A DNA stretch of 64,000 nucleotides from Afipia massiliensis (GTDB lineage Bacteria > Pseudomonadota > Alphaproteobacteria > Rhizobiales > Xanthobacteraceae), in contig NZ_JACHIJ010000002.1 of assembly GCF_014203115.1 (NCBI RefSeq), forward strand, positions 496,001 through 560,000, in the 5' to 3' direction. Shown here one piece after another: positions 29,912-39,395 of this stretch (position 1 is its first letter; every line of letters starts with the position of its first letter). The notes beneath the pieces are model-generated. The model was not told the DNA's origin, searched no databases, and saw only the letters and a program-made list of their open reading frames with translations. A program made the position numbers and the translations under genes.

Positions 29912-30707
29912 CGTTGCCGCCCGTTACGCCTTCCCGCTTCAGCAGCGCTGTCGCTGCGAGCTTTTCGGCGGCGCGCTTGCTGCCGCCGACACCTTCCGCC
30001 GGGGTTAGTCCCGGCAACTCGACCGCCACGCGAAACTGCGGATCATGATGCGGCCCGGTACGCTGGACCTCGCGATAAACCGGCGTCGGCAATCCCTTGC
30101 CTTGCGCCCATTCCTGCAAGATCGTTTTCGGATCGCGCAGCGGACGCACCGGCTTGCGCATCCGCTCGGTCCAGTTGCGTTCCACGAATTGGGACGCCGC
30201 CGCGTAACCGCCGTCGAGAAACACCGCGCCGATCACCGCTTCGCAGATGTCGCCCAGCACCGAATTGCGCAACCGCGCTCCGGCGCCCGCGCCCACCGAC
30301 CCGAGTTTGATGGCCTCGTCCAGCCCGAGCGACTTGGCGACATCGGCGCAGGCTTCACGGCGCACCAGGTCGGCGAGACGCTTCGACAATTCGCCCTCGT
30401 CGGCCTTCGGAAACGCCCGATAGAGCATATCCGAAACAATGAGGCCGAGCACGTGATCGCCGAGAAATTCCAGCCGCTGATAGCTGTCGGCACGGCGCGC
30501 GGACTTCAGCGCCGAGACGTGGGTGAACGCCGTCGCCAGCAGCGCGGGATCAGCGAAGATGTGGCCGATGCGCTGCTCGACGACCTTGGCCGCCGCCTTC
30601 GCACTCGGGCGGCGAGTCTTCTTGGCAGGCTTGACCTCTGCGACACCAGCGGTCGCGGCGTCGTCAGTCGTTTCGGGAGTTTTGACGATTGCGGGTTCGC
30701 CGCTCAT
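29904..30707 (-). CDS. rnc: Ribonuclease III
   Basis: A 267-residue dsRNA endonuclease for rRNA and mRNA processing. An unusual 40-residue acidic/basic N-terminal extension comes before the catalytic domain; the signature is YQRLEFLGDHVLG (about 92-104), the second metal-site segment GDICEAVIGAVFLDGG, then a dsRNA-binding domain starting near WAQGKGLPTPVYR. The ATG overlaps the lepB stop by 4 bases, which supports this start despite the long extension. Confidence 0.96.
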   Translation of the reverse strand: MSGEPAIVKTPETTDDAATAGVAEVKPAKKTRRPSAKAAAKVVEQRIGHIFADPALLATAFTHVSALKSARRADSYQRLEFLGDHVLGLIVSDMLYRAFPKADEGELSKRLADLVRREACADVAKSLGLDEAIKLGSVGAGAGARLRNSVLGDICEAVIGAVFLDGGYAAASQFVERNWTERMRKPVRPLRDPKTILQEWAQGKGLPTPVYREVQRTGPHHDPQFRVAVELPGLTPAEGVGGSKRAAEKLAATALLKREGVTGGNDA

Positions 30708-31489
30708 CGCACAATGGAGAAAATGCGATTCCAGCGCACCGAAACCGGCCAGCGCCAGAACTGCCAGGCCTGTTCGCCTTCGGCAATGGAGAAGAAGATC
30801 ATCTGCGCGCGGCCGATCAGATTTTCGGACGGCACATAACCCACCGCCGACAGGACACGGCTGTCGGTGGAGTTGTCGCGGTTGTCGCCCATCATGAAGA
30901 AGTGGCCGGGCGGCACGGTGTAGACGTTGGTGTTGTCGTAGAAGCCGTTATCGACGCAATCGAGCGACTTGTAGCTCACGCCGTTCGGCAGCGTTTCCTT
31001 CCACTGCTTGACCCGCGCCGTTGCGTCAGAGCCGCAAGGGTCCTCGCCGACGAAATCCGGCAGCCGTTCGCGCTGCACCGGCTTGTCATTGATGTAGAGC
31101 AGCCCCTCCTTCATCTGGACGCGGTCGCCGGGGAGCCCGATGACGCGCTTGATGTAGTCGGTGGTGTCGTCCTTCGGCAAACGGAACACGACGATGTCGC
31201 CGCGATCAGGATCGGAGCCGAAAATGCGGCCGGTGAACAGCCGGGGCGACAGCGGGATCGAATAGTGGCTGTAGCCGTAAGAGTATTTCGAAACGAACAG
31301 ATAGTCGCCGACCAGCAGCGTCGCCTTCATCGATCCGGACGGAATGTTGAAGGGCTGAAACAGGAAGGTGCGGATCACCAGCGCGATGATGAGCGCGTGA
31401 ATGACGACGCGGACGGTCTCGCCGACGCCGCCTTCGGATTTGGCCGGTGCTGTCACGCTCATCTGCTCTTTCGAATCCTGATTTTTCAT
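30704..31489 (-). CDS. lepB: Signal peptidase I
   Basis: A 261-residue inner-membrane Ser/Lys protease that removes signal peptides. One membrane span (VVIHALIIALVIRTFLF, about 28-44) precedes the catalytic Ser53 in NIPSGSM, and Lys114 is in YIKRVIGLPGD; the box MGDNRDNSTDSR is intact. The periplasmic domain carries two Cys (DPCGSD and SLDCVDN). The ATG is at 31487-31489. Between acpS and rnc. Confidence 0.96.
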   Translation of the reverse strand: MKNQDSKEQMSVTAPAKSEGGVGETVRVVIHALIIALVIRTFLFQPFNIPSGSMKATLLVGDYLFVSKYSYGYSHYSIPLSPRLFTGRIFGSDPDRGDIVVFRLPKDDTTDYIKRVIGLPGDRVQMKEGLLYINDKPVQRERLPDFVGEDPCGSDATARVKQWKETLPNGVSYKSLDCVDNGFYDNTNVYTVPPGHFFMMGDNRDNSTDSRVLSAVGYVPSENLIGRAQMIFFSIAEGEQAWQFWRWPVSVRWNRIFSIVR

Positions 31490-31669
31490 GCCTCGGAACT
31501 GGACCTTTGATGCCCACCAGAGGCGAAGACGCCGCCCAAATCACCCGCGCGGGTTTTAGACCGTTGTCGCAAGGGGTGCAATCAACGGGCTCATGAAAAC
31601 TTGCTAATTGTCTGACAGTTCAGTGAATTTTAGATTTTCAGGCGGTCGGGAACCGGGTTTTAGCGCCGA

Positions 31670-32089
31670 TCAGGCTTTCGCCGCCGGAACGGCCGAAATG
31701 ATGACGAACGCCTGGGCCAACGGCCAGTCATCAGTAATGGTGAGGTCAATCCGCGCCTCATGGCCCGGCGGGATCAGGGATTCCAGCCGCGCCAGCGCGC
31801 CGCCGGTCAGTTTCATGGTCGGGCGGCCGCCCGGCATGTTGACCACGCCCATGTCCCGCCACCACACCCCGCGCCGGATGCCAGTGCCGAGCGCCTTCGA
31901 GCAGGCTTCCTTGGCTGCGAATCGCTTGGCGTACGTTGCCCAGATCAATTTGGGCATCTTGGAGCGGCGTTCGGCCTTGGCCCGCTCCGCCTCGGTGAAA
32001 ATTCGATCGATAAACCGGTCGCCGTGGCGCCCGATCACCTTTTCGATCCGAGTGATGTCGATAATGTCCGACCCGATGCCGATGATCAT
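31670..32089 (-). CDS. acpS: Holo-[acyl-carrier-protein] synthase
   Basis: A 139-residue phosphopantetheinyl transferase that activates ACP with Co[16 protein letters not shown] at the start binds the metal, and [15 protein letters not shown] is the second signature. The ATG is at 32087-32089. The upstream gap to pdxJ is filled by two large palindromes. Confidence 0.95.
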   Translation of the reverse strand: MIIGIGSDIIDITRIEKVIGRHGDRFIDRIFTEAERAKAERRSKMPKLIWATYAKRFAAKEACSKALGTGIRRGVWWRDMGVVNMPGGRPTMKLTGGALARLESLIPPGHEARIDLTITDDWPLAQAFVIISAVPAAKA

Positions 32090-32092
32090 GGC

Positions 32093-32168
32093 CTAGTGTC
32101 CTGAATCCGAAGTTCGCCTCATTTTGCGGCACCTTCCTTAGCGAACTTCGGATTCGAAAGGACACTAG
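32093..32168. repeat. MITE-like palindrome A between pdxJ and acpS
   Basis: Imperfect inverted repeat with arms CTAGTGTCCTGAATCCGAAG... and ...CTTCGGATTCGAAAGGACACTAG, 25-28 bases each, around a 23-base loop. It begins 3 bases from the acpS start codon. The ends carry CTAG. Confidence 0.85.
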
Positions 32169-32181
32169 AAAATAAGATTCG

Positions 32182-32255
32182 AGTGTGGCTTTGGTTCGCA
32201 AGTCCGCGTCGAAGCATGCGACAATGACAGCGCGGACTTGCGAACTGCCACACTA
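32182..32255. repeat. MITE-like palindrome B between pdxJ and acpS
   Basis: Arms AGTGTGGC-tttg-GTTCGCAAGTCCGCG and CGCGGACTTGCGAAC-tg-CCACACT enclose a 22-base centre. It overlaps the pdxJ stop codon. Together with palindrome A it fills nearly all of the 160-base gap. Confidence 0.85.
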
Positions 32256-33020
32256 GCGATGACCCCGAAGCGATTTCCGGCCACGATCCATCGCCGCGCG
32301 CATGTCGCGAATGGTCTGCGCCAGACCGACGAACATCGCCTCGCCCATCATGAAATGCCCGATGTTGAGTTCGACGATCTGCGGCAGCGCCGAGATGGTT
32401 TCCGCCGTCACGTAATCGAGACCGTGTCCGGCATGAACTTCAAGCCCGGCGGACTGCGCAAGCTTCGCGCCGGCGACAATGCGCTGCCATTCAGCCTCGG
32501 CCTTTTGCTTTTGTCCCTCGACCACAGCATCGCACCACGCGCCGACGTGAATCTCGATCACCGGCGATTTCAGTTTTGCCGCCATCTCGATCTGGGCCGG
32601 ATCGGCGGCGATAAACAGCGAGACGCGGATTCCGGCGTCACCCAGGCGCGCAATGAAGGGACCGAGTGCGTCGCGTTGCCCGACGACATCCAGCCCGCCC
32701 TCGGTGGTGACCTCAGTGCGCCGCTCCGGCACGAGGCAGACCGCATGCGGCTTGGTCGCGAGTGCGATTTGCAGCATCTCGGCGGTTGCGGCCATCTCGA
32801 AGTTCAGCGGCTTGGAGATTTCGGCTTTCAGCCGCGCCATGTCGTCGTCGCGAATATGACGGCGGTCTTCGCGCAGATGCGCGGTGATGCCGTCGGCACC
32901 CGCTTCGATGGCTAGCAGCGCTGCACGCACCGGGTCCGGTGCACGGCCTCCACGCGCGTTGCGCAAGGTCGCAACGTGATCGACATTAACCCCGAGACGC
33001 AGCGGCGGAATAGCTGGCAT
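32253..33020 (-). CDS. pdxJ: Pyridoxine 5'-phosphate synthase
   Basis: A 255-residue TIM-barrel enzyme that makes pyridoxine 5'-phosphate from 1-deoxyxylulose 5-phosphate and aminoacetone phosphate. [17 protein letters not shown] at the start and [16 protein letters not shown] are the family signatures; [10 protein letters not shown] and [17 protein letters not shown] close the barrel. The ATG at 33018-33020 is preferred to a TTG two codons upstream. It ends inside palindrome B and follows rsh by 23 bases. Confidence 0.95.
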   Translation of the reverse strand: MPAIPPLRLGVNVDHVATLRNARGGRAPDPVRAALLAIEAGADGITAHLREDRRHIRDDDMARLKAEISKPLNFEMAATAEMLQIALATKPHAVCLVPERRTEVTTEGGLDVVGQRDALGPFIARLGDAGIRVSLFIAADPAQIEMAAKLKSPVIEIHVGAWCDAVVEGQKQKAEAEWQRIVAGAKLAQSAGLEVHAGHGLDYVTAETISALPQIVELNIGHFMMGEAMFVGLAQTIRDMRAAMDRGRKSLRGHR

Positions 33021-33043
33021 GGACAATCCAAAGAACGATGAGA

Positions 33044-35374
33044 TTAGCCGTTGATGCGATCGACGCTGGCGACAACCGCCTTGGCGCGAAGCTGAGCGAT
33101 GATACCGTTCAAATGCTTCAGGTCATAGACCTCAAGATCGATGGTGAGCTCTGTGAAATCCGGTGAGCGGCGGCTCATGCTGATGTTGTCGATATTGCCG
33201 TCATGTTCGGCGATCACCGACGCCACCTGGGCGAGGCTGCCCGGTTCGTTCACGTTCTGCACATGCAGGCGTGCCGGAAAACGCCGCGGCGCGGCTTCGT
33301 CGGTATCCCAGCGGACATCGAGCCAGCGTTCGGGTTCCTCCTCGAAATCCTTCAGCGCCGGGGACTGGATCGGATAGATCGTGATCCCCTCGCCCGGCGT
33401 GACAATGCCGACGATACGGTCGCCCGGCACGGCGCCGCCGTTCGGTGCGAACTTCACCGGCAGATCGCTGTTGATGCCGCGGATCGGTATCGCGCTCGAC
33501 GCCTTGGCGTCGCCCACAGGCTTCGGCTTTGCAGCGCCGCTCTTTTTGCCGCTGAGCCGCGCTTCTTCCTTGTAGTCCGGGTACATCGCACGTGCGACGT
33601 CCGATGCCTTCATCTCACCGCGCCCGACTGCCGCCATGACGTCATCGATGGAGGAGCGCGCCAGCCGCGGCAACGCACCCTTCAACTTGTCGTCGGCATA
33701 GACGATCTTCGCGCGCATGAACAAGCGCTCGACAATTCGCCGCCCAAGTCCTGCATACTGATCGCGAACGGCCGTGCGGGTGGCGCGGCGGATCGCGGCT
33801 CGCGCCTTGCCGGTGACCGCAAGGGACTCCCACGCCGTCGGCGGGGCCGACTGCGCCTGTGAGGTCAGCACCTCGACCTCGTCGCCGTTCTGCAATTCGG
33901 ATGACAGTGGCGCGAACTTGCCGTTGATCTTACAGCCGACCGCGCTGTTGCCGACGTCGGTATGCACGGCATAGGCGAAGTCGATCACGTTGGCATGGCG
34001 CGGCAGCGCGATCAGCTTGCCCTTCGGCGTGAAGCAGAACACCTGATCGTGGAACAGTTCCATCTTGGTGTGTTCGAGGAATTCCTCCGGATTGGCGCTT
34101 TCCGAAAGAACTTCAACCGTGTGCCGCAGCCACGCGAACGCATTGGATTCGCGCTCGAGCCGCTCGGTGGGCGAGCCGACGCCGTCCTTGTAGAAGGCAT
34201 GCGCGGCGATGCCGTATTCGTTGACGCGATCCATTTCCTCGGTGCGAATCTGCAGTTCGACACGCTGCTTTCCGGGGCCGATCACCGTGGTGTGGATCGA
34301 GCGGTAATCGTTCTGCTTCGGCGTCGAGATGTAGTCCTTGAACCGTCCAGGCACCACCGGCCAGGTCGTATGCACGATGCCGACAGTCCGATAGACCTCC
34401 GCAATGCTGTTGACGACGATGCGAAATCCGAAAATGTCGGACAACTGCTCGAAGCCAACGGATTTGCGCTCCATCTTCACCCAGATCGAGAATGGCTGCT
34501 TCCGCCGGCCTCTCACGTGCGCGTTGACGCCGTTCTTGGTGAGCTTGGCGGACAGTTGCGCTTCGATCTCACCGATCATGTTGCGGTCGCGTGCTTCAAG
34601 CGCATCCAGCCGCTGCACAACCACAGCATGCGCATCGGGATCGATCACCTTGAACGACAGGTCCTCGAGCTCTTCGCGCATTTCCTGCATACCCATGCGG
34701 CCCGCGAGCGGCGCATAGATATCGAGCGTCTCTTCCGCGATCCGGTGTCGCGAGGCCGGCGGCACGAATTCCAGCGTCCGCATGTTGTGCAGCCGGTCGG
34801 CGAGCTTGACGAGCAGAACGCGCACGTCGTCGGCGATCGCGAGCAGCAGCTTGCGCAGATTTTCGGCCTGCTTGGCTTCGCGCGAGACCAGCTCGAGCCG
34901 CTTCAGCTTGGTCAGCCCCTCCACCAGCGCGCCGATCTCCTGACCAAACATCTGGTCGATCTCGGAGCGGGTCGATTCGGTATCCTCGATCGTGTCGTGA
35001 AGCAGCGCAGCGACAATGGTCGCGTCATCCAGCTTCAGGTCGGTGAGGATCGCCGCAACCTCGAGCGGGTGGGAAAAATACGGGTCGCCAGAGGCGCGCT
35101 TCTGCTCCCCGTGGGCCATCATGGCGTAGACGTAAGCTCTGTTGAGCAAGTCCTCGTCGGTGTTCGGATTGTAGGCCCGGACCCGGTCCACCAGGTCGTA
35201 TTGGCGCATCATTTTGGTCCGGACCGGCTTCTTGGCCGGTACAGCCGCCGCTGGGGACACAGACGGAACCGCCGCGACCGCTTCGGTCGCCGCCTGCATT
35301 TGGGGCTGGTTTTGCCGCCCGATCGCCATCCGCTTGCTCGCCTCGACTGCCGATTCCGAAAAAGGAACCGTCAT
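33044..35374 (-). CDS. rsh: Bifunctional (p)ppGpp synthetase/hydrolase (RSH family)
   Basis: A 776-residue RSH protein that makes and degrades (p)ppGpp. Order: low-complexity N-terminus (about 1-55), HD hydrolase ([21 protein letters not shown]), synthetase ([37 protein letters not shown]), TGS ([12 protein letters not shown]), and a C-terminal ACT domain ([21 protein letters not shown]). The ATG at 35374 is kept; [11 protein letters not shown] at about 35209 is a plausible shorter start, since the first 54 residues look unconserved and no ribosome site precedes 35374. It lies directly after rpoZ, as spoT does in many proteobacteria. Confidence 0.95.
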   Translation of the reverse strand: MTVPFSESAVEASKRMAIGRQNQPQMQAATEAVAAVPSVSPAAAVPAKKPVRTKMMRQYDLVDRVRAYNPNTDEDLLNRAYVYAMMAHGEQKRASGDPYFSHPLEVAAILTDLKLDDATIVAALLHDTIEDTESTRSEIDQMFGQEIGALVEGLTKLKRLELVSREAKQAENLRKLLLAIADDVRVLLVKLADRLHNMRTLEFVPPASRHRIAEETLDIYAPLAGRMGMQEMREELEDLSFKVIDPDAHAVVVQRLDALEARDRNMIGEIEAQLSAKLTKNGVNAHVRGRRKQPFSIWVKMERKSVGFEQLSDIFGFRIVVNSIAEVYRTVGIVHTTWPVVPGRFKDYISTPKQNDYRSIHTTVIGPGKQRVELQIRTEEMDRVNEYGIAAHAFYKDGVGSPTERLERESNAFAWLRHTVEVLSESANPEEFLEHTKMELFHDQVFCFTPKGKLIALPRHANVIDFAYAVHTDVGNSAVGCKINGKFAPLSSELQNGDEVEVLTSQAQSAPPTAWESLAVTGKARAAIRRATRTAVRDQYAGLGRRIVERLFMRAKIVYADDKLKGALPRLARSSIDDVMAAVGRGEMKASDVARAMYPDYKEEARLSGKKSGAAKPKPVGDAKASSAIPIRGINSDLPVKFAPNGGAVPGDRIVGIVTPGEGITIYPIQSPALKDFEEEPERWLDVRWDTDEAAPRRFPARLHVQNVNEPGSLAQVASVIAEHDGNIDNISMSRRSPDFTELTIDLEVYDLKHLNGIIAQLRAKAVVASVDRING

Positions 35375-35434
35375 TCACAATATCGCCGGTTCGTCGGTAA
35401 TCGCAAGGAAGACGCTAAAAATGTCAATAAATGC

Positions 35435-35463
35435 AAAGGCCCGGACGATCCGCCCGGGCCTTT
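35435..35463 (-). terminator. Intrinsic terminator after rpoZ
   Basis: Stem AAAGGCCCGG / CCGGGCCTTT with a 9-base loop, between rpoZ and rsh; on the minus strand it is followed by GCATTTATT. It suggests that rsh has its own promoter in the 60 bases after it. Confidence 0.7.
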
Positions 35464-35510
35464 GAGAAAAACGGCGTTCGAGCGCCGGAAAGTCAGTCCG
35501 AAAGACGGGC

Positions 35511-35903
35511 TTATTCGTCTTCCTCGGGTTGCTCCTCGGGCGGAGCAAGGCCTTCCAGGCCCTTCAGAAGCTCTTCTTCCGTCATGCGCTCGACGGCAAC
35601 TTCGGTGTCGTCGGCGTCCACGGAGGCTCCTGCGGAGCCGATCAGAGGTACCGTATCGGGTTCCGGCTCATCGACTTCGACGAATTTCTGCAGGGAATGA
35701 ACGAGTTCCTCGCGCAAATCCTCTGGAGAAATGGTCGTGTCAGCAATTTCGCGTAGCGAAACGACTGGATTCTTGTCATTATCGCGGTCGATGGTCAGGG
35801 GCGACCCTGAAGAAATCATCCGCGCACGGTGCGCGGCCAGCAGTACGAGGTCGAAGCGGTTGTCGACCTTATCGATACAATCTTCAACAGTGACGCGCGC
35901 CAT
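35511..35903 (-). CDS. rpoZ: RNA polymerase omega subunit
   Basis: A 130-residue omega subunit, stabilising beta' and taking part in (p)ppGpp binding at the polymerase. [27 protein letters not shown] is the family signature (read in pieces), followed by an acidic tail ending in EEQPEEDE. The ATG at 35901-35903 with GAGCGAC upstream was chosen over a frame that extends 49 codons further. Next to rsh. Confidence 0.95.
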   Translation of the reverse strand: MARVTVEDCIDKVDNRFDLVLLAAHRARMISSGSPLTIDRDNDKNPVVSLREIADTTISPEDLREELVHSLQKFVEVDEPEPDTVPLIGSAGASVDADDTEVAVERMTEEELLKGLEGLAPPEEQPEEDE

Positions 35904-36247
35904 CGGCTGTCGCTCCGGGTCTGGGTCAGAAAATATGTCGCTATGCGCGCTAGGTATAGCGACCCGGGCCTTTCCGCAAGCATCAATTTCGAAAAGGCAC
36001 GTAAAATGGCCGTTTCGGATGACCCCTGCGGAAGCATGGCTGAGGGTCAATTAGTCCCATGGACAAGAATTCGCTTCATTGCTTCATCAGAAATGCTTCG
36101 CGGTGCGGCGCCACCACCGCAAACAATATTTCTGACCTTTATCTTCTCTAAACTCTCTGGCGAATAACAACTGAAATTGAATGGGAATGCGCGGTGATGG
36201 ATACGCGCCAAGAATATATACGATAACAACGATGCGAGAAAAAACTG
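35904..36247. other. Divergent promoter region between rpoZ and the NYN gene
   Basis: 344 bases without a supported gene. The part nearest rpoZ contains a palindromic GTCGCTAT...ATAGCGAC, and the part near the NYN gene is AT-richer (36120-36247). A stable RNA cannot be ruled out but none was recognised. Confidence 0.4.
35954..35980 (-). promoter_or_regulatory. Candidate rpoZ promoter
   Basis: On the minus strand CTTGCG (35975-35980) and CTATAC (35954-35959) resemble the alphaproteobacterial -35 CTTGAC and -10 CTATAT, with a shortish 15-base spacer, about 50 bases before the rpoZ start. Confidence 0.35.
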
Positions 36248-36889
36248 ATGCCTTCTGCCACGAACAAGATCGCGCTGTTTATTGACGGTGCAAACCTATA
36301 CGCAACAGCGAAGACGCTTGGTTTCGACATTGATTATAAAAGGCTGCTTCTTGAATTTCAGAGCCGTGGCACTCTGGTCCGGGCGTTCTACTACACCGCC
36401 ATCATCGAAGATCAGGAATACTCATCAATTCGGCCGCTGATCGATTGGCTCGATTACAACGGCTATACCGTCGTGACCAAGGCGACGAAGGAATTCATCG
36501 ACGCGTCCGGACGCCGCAAGGTGAAGGGCAACATGGACATCGAACTCGCTGTCGACGCCATGGAGCTGGCCGAAAACATCGACCAGATGGTGCTGTTCTC
36601 GGGTGACGGCGATTTCCGTTCGCTGGTCGAGGCCGTACAGCGCCGCGGCGTCCGCGTCACGGTGGTTTCCACCATCTCGAGCCAGCCGCCGATGATCGCT
36701 GACGAATTGCGCCGCCAGGCGGATGTCTTTACGGATCTGGTCCAGCTACAATCCAAGCTTGGCCGCGATCCGAGCGAGCGCCCTGCTCCTCGCGAACCCC
36801 GCGAACCTCGTCAGCACACGCCGCAATTCCTGCAGCGAACGACGACCAGCTCAATGGCGCCAAGGGGCGATGACGAATTCGACGATTGA
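36248..36889 (+). CDS. NYN/LabA-like PIN-fold domain protein
   Basis: A 213-residue protein of the NYN (LabA/DUF88) group, a PIN-like nuclease fold. The acidic active-site positions are visible in IALFIDGANLY (D near residue 14), VKGNMDIELAVDAM and LFSGDGDFRSLVEAV. The last 45 residues are rich in Arg, Pro and charged residues and probably disordered. It is likely an RNase, inferred from the fold; the substrate is unknown. The gene overlaps the start of a uracil-DNA glycosylase gene by 20 bases, pointing to coupled translation. Confidence 0.88.
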   Translation: MPSATNKIALFIDGANLYATAKTLGFDIDYKRLLLEFQSRGTLVRAFYYTAIIEDQEYSSIRPLIDWLDYNGYTVVTKATKEFIDASGRRKVKGNMDIELAVDAMELAENIDQMVLFSGDGDFRSLVEAVQRRGVRVTVVSTISSQPPMIADELRRQADVFTDLVQLQSKLGRDPSERPAPREPREPRQHTPQFLQRTTTSSMAPRGDDEFDD

Positions 36890-37577
36890 GCAGAAAACCA
36901 AGGAGAGCCGGCGCAGCAGTGCCGGCCCTTCCTCTTCTGTTTCAGGGCAGTCGAACGAACCACGTCCGGATTGTCCTCTCTGCCCCCGCCTGAAAGATTA
37001 TCGCGACGCCAATCGCGCGCAGCATACGCATTGGTTCAACTCACCCGTTCCCTCGTTCGGGCCGACCGACGCGCAGCTTCTGATCGTCGGCCTCGCGCCG
37101 GGTCTTCAGGGCGCCAATCGCACGGGGCGGCCCTTTACCGGCGATTTCGCCGGAGATCTTCTCTACGGGACGCTTATCGAACTCGGCTTTGCGCGCGGGT
37201 CATACGAGGCGCGGCCCGACGATGGCCTGACGCTGGTTGATTGTCGCATCGGCAATGCGGTGCGCTGCGTTCCGCCACAGAACAAACCCCTGCCCGCTGA
37301 AATCAGCACCTGCCGCCCGTTCATGAAAGCCGCGATCGACGAGATGCCGCGCCTCCGCGCAATCGTGATGCTGGGCCGCGTCGCACACGATTCAACGTTG
37401 AAGACGCTCGGCATCCGCGCGCCCGATGCGCCGTTCGCCCATGGCGCGGAGCATCAGGCAGGATCGATCCGGCTGTTCGATAGCTATCACTGCTCGCGCT
37501 ACAACACGAACACCCGCCGCCTGACGCCCGAGATGTTCAGGGCGGTGTTCATCGGCGTACGGAAACATCTCAGCTAA
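36870..37577 (+). CDS. Family 5 uracil-DNA glycosylase (UdgB type)
   Basis: A 235-residue uracil-DNA glycosylase of the iron-sulfur family 5. Seen: CPLCPRLKDYR (two cluster Cys), the glycine motif GLAPGLQGANRTGRPFTGDFAG (in pieces GLAPGLQGANRTG and RPFTGD), CRIGNAVRCVPPQNKP with two more Cys, and the C-terminal DSYHCSRYNTNTRRLT, where family members have H-P-S-x-x-N-type motifs. The ATG at 36870 lies inside the end of the NYN gene with AAGGGG just before it. It removes uracil and perhaps other deaminated bases from DNA. Confidence 0.9.
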   Translation: MTNSTIEQKTKESRRSSAGPSSSVSGQSNEPRPDCPLCPRLKDYRDANRAQHTHWFNSPVPSFGPTDAQLLIVGLAPGLQGANRTGRPFTGDFAGDLLYGTLIELGFARGSYEARPDDGLTLVDCRIGNAVRCVPPQNKPLPAEISTCRPFMKAAIDEMPRLRAIVMLGRVAHDSTLKTLGIRAPDAPFAHGAEHQAGSIRLFDSYHCSRYNTNTRRLTPEMFRAVFIGVRKHLS

Positions 37578-37603
37578 GGTCGTTCGCAACCGAGCGATGG
37601 CTT

Positions 37604-37707
37604 CGTCATCCTGAGGTGCGCGCTCTTTCTTGCGCGCCTCGAAGGATGACCGCATGCAATCTCATCCTTCGAGGCTCGCCGAAGACGGCTCGCACCTCAG
37701 GATGACG
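37604..37707. repeat. Large intergenic palindrome, GTCATCC family, copy 2
   Basis: Outer arms CGTCATCCTGAGGTGCG / CGCACCTCAGGATGACG with the inner CGCCTCGAAGGATGA / TCATCCTTCGAGGCTCG. It lies between the convergent uracil-DNA glycosylase and peroxiredoxin genes. Confidence 0.85.
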
Positions 37708-37721
37708 AGAATCTAGCTGCG

Positions 37722-38297
37722 TTAAACCGGGTTGGCCTGCAGCCAGGCCAGCACGTCGCCTGCGTTCCGGTCCGGCGGAAACACCGGATAGAATACGTGG
37801 GTGATCGTCGCATCATCGATGATCAGCGCGAGCCGCTTGATCAGCGTCAATCCCGCAACATCCATCGACGGCAGCCGGAGTGCGCGCGTCAACGCAAGAT
37901 CGCCGTCAGACAAAACCTGAAACGGCACATGCAGCCGCTCGACCATGTCGCGCTGATAAGCTGTGTCCTGCGTCGAAATCCCAAACACATGCTGCGCGCC
38001 CGCATCCATCAGATCCTTGAACAGATCGCGGAAAGAACAGGTCTGCGGCGTACAACCCCGTGCGCCGGGGATCATGTCCCAGTCGTCGACAAGCCCGATC
38101 TTGCCGGGCTCACCGGTGCGCGGATAGGCGAACAGCACCACCCGGCCCGGCAGCGACGCGAGCTTGATCGATGACCCATCGGTCGCCGGCAGCACGACAG
38201 GCGGCATTTCCATGCCGACCAGATGCTTCGCCGCGCCGTCATCGATCGGCGCCGGGATCTTGCTCCAGTCCACATCCATCAGGTTCGGCTGGTTCAT
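37722..38297 (-). CDS. Peroxiredoxin (AhpC/TSA family)
   Basis: A 191-residue redoxin-fold protein. The peroxidatic region reads MIPGARGCTPQTCSFRDLF, giving two Cys spaced C-x4-C near residues 80-85; this resembles atypical PrxQ-like or bacterial DUF-type peroxiredoxins. The ATG at 38295-38297 is preceded by AAGGATAG, which supports it against ATG 38312. It converges with the uracil-DNA glycosylase gene across a repeat. The reductant is unknown. Confidence 0.85.
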   Translation of the reverse strand: MNQPNLMDVDWSKIPAPIDDGAAKHLVGMEMPPVVLPATDGSSIKLASLPGRVVLFAYPRTGEPGKIGLVDDWDMIPGARGCTPQTCSFRDLFKDLMDAGAQHVFGISTQDTAYQRDMVERLHVPFQVLSDGDLALTRALRLPSMDVAGLTLIKRLALIIDDATITHVFYPVFPPDRNAGDVLAWLQANPV

Positions 38298-38358
38298 CGC
38301 GCTATCCTTCATATCCTAGAGGATGACGTTGCCCGAAAACCGCTTCGCACTTTCGGCG

Positions 38359-38832
38359 TTATCCTCGCGCCCTCAGCAGGCGGCCCTTCTCGCGCGCCCA
38401 GTCCCGCTTCTTCTCGGTATCACGCTTGTCGTGCAGCTTCTTGCCCTTTGCCAGAGCCAGTTGAAGCTTCACCTTGCCGCGCTCGTTGAAATACATCTTG
38501 AGCGGAATGAGCGTCATCCCCTCGCGCTCGATCGCGCCGATTAGCTTGTTGATCTGCTTCTTGTGCAGCAGCAGCTTGCGGTCCCGCTTTGGTTCATGAT
38601 TGAAGCGGTTGGCTTGCAGGTATTCAGGAATATTGGCGTTAACGAGCCATATTTCCCCATCCTTGGAGTCCGCGTAGGACTCGGCAATTGTTGTCTTGCC
38701 GCTGCGTGACGACTTGACCTCGGTGCCGGTCAGCACGATGCCTGCCTCGACGGTATCCTCGATGGCATAGTTGAACCGCGCCTTGCGGTTCTCGGCGATG
38801 ACCTTGATCGTGGGTTCTTTCTTCTCGGCCAT
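38359..38832 (-). CDS. smpB: SsrA-binding protein SmpB
   Basis: A 157-residue tmRNA partner used in trans-translation to rescue stalled ribosomes. It has [29 protein letters not shown] (in pieces), LVNANIPEY and [13 protein letters not shown], and a C-terminal basic tail [25 protein letters not shown] that enters the decoding centre. The ATG is at 38830-38832. Downstream of dapA and mscL on the same strand. Confidence 0.96.
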   Translation of the reverse strand: MAEKKEPTIKVIAENRKARFNYAIEDTVEAGIVLTGTEVKSSRSGKTTIAESYADSKDGEIWLVNANIPEYLQANRFNHEPKRDRKLLLHKKQINKLIGAIEREGMTLIPLKMYFNERGKVKLQLALAKGKKLHDKRDTEKKRDWAREKGRLLRARG

Positions 38833-38900
38833 CAGGTGCCTCGGTGCATATCCACGCGAAAAATTCGGCTCGCGTGAACACGCAATCCTTCAGTGCTGCC

Positions 38901-38929
38901 TGACGGCGCGGGAAGACTTTGCGCCGTCA
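38901..38929 (-). terminator. Hairpin after mscL
   Basis: Inverted repeat TGACGGCGC / GCGCCGTCA with an 11-base loop, 26 bases after the mscL stop. No U tract follows, so terminator function is uncertain. Confidence 0.4.
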
Positions 38930-38954
38930 GAATGTCTGGTTGGTATATAGTGAT

Positions 38955-39368
38955 TTACTTCGACTTCAGAAGATCACGGATTTCAGTGAGCAGTTGCTGG
39001 TCCTTGCTCATGGCCGCCGGTTCGGGAGCCGCTTCCTGCTTCGCCTTCAGGCGGTTCATCAGGCGGATCACAAGGAACAGCACAAACGCCACGATCAGGA
39101 AATTCAGCGTCAGGGTGAGGAAGTTGCCCCATGCCAGCACCGCGCCCTGCTTCTTGGCATCGACGAGGTTGGTGGCCGTGACCGACTTGGAAAGGCCGGT
39201 GAAGTAGTTCGAGAAATCCAGTCCGCCGGTGATCGCGCCGATGATCGGCATGATGAGGTCGCCGACCATCGAGGTGACGATCCCCCCGAACGCCGCGCCG
39301 ATGATGACGCCGACCGCGAGATCGACGACGTTGCCTTTCAAGGCAAATTTCTTGAACTCCTCAAGCAT
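38955..39368 (-). CDS. mscL: Large-conductance mechanosensitive channel
   Basis: A 137-residue channel that opens under membrane tension at osmotic downshift. M1 begins [24 protein letters not shown] and M2 is [21 protein letters not shown]; the C-terminal helix [11 protein letters not shown] closes the bundle. The ATG at 39366-39368 follows GGGAAA; a TTG two codons upstream is not needed. 27 bases after the dapA stop. Confidence 0.95.
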   Translation of the reverse strand: MLEEFKKFALKGNVVDLAVGVIIGAAFGGIVTSMVGDLIMPIIGAITGGLDFSNYFTGLSKSVTATNLVDAKKQGAVLAWGNFLTLTLNFLIVAFVLFLVIRLMNRLKAKQEAAPEPAAMSKDQQLLTEIRDLLKSK

Positions 39369-39395
39369 CGGCAATTTCCCTTTTCTGCTGCGTCG

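Noticed and set aside
33962-35893. 643-codon open frame opposite rsh and rpoZ
   Set aside because: Antisense shadow of conserved genes, no motif.
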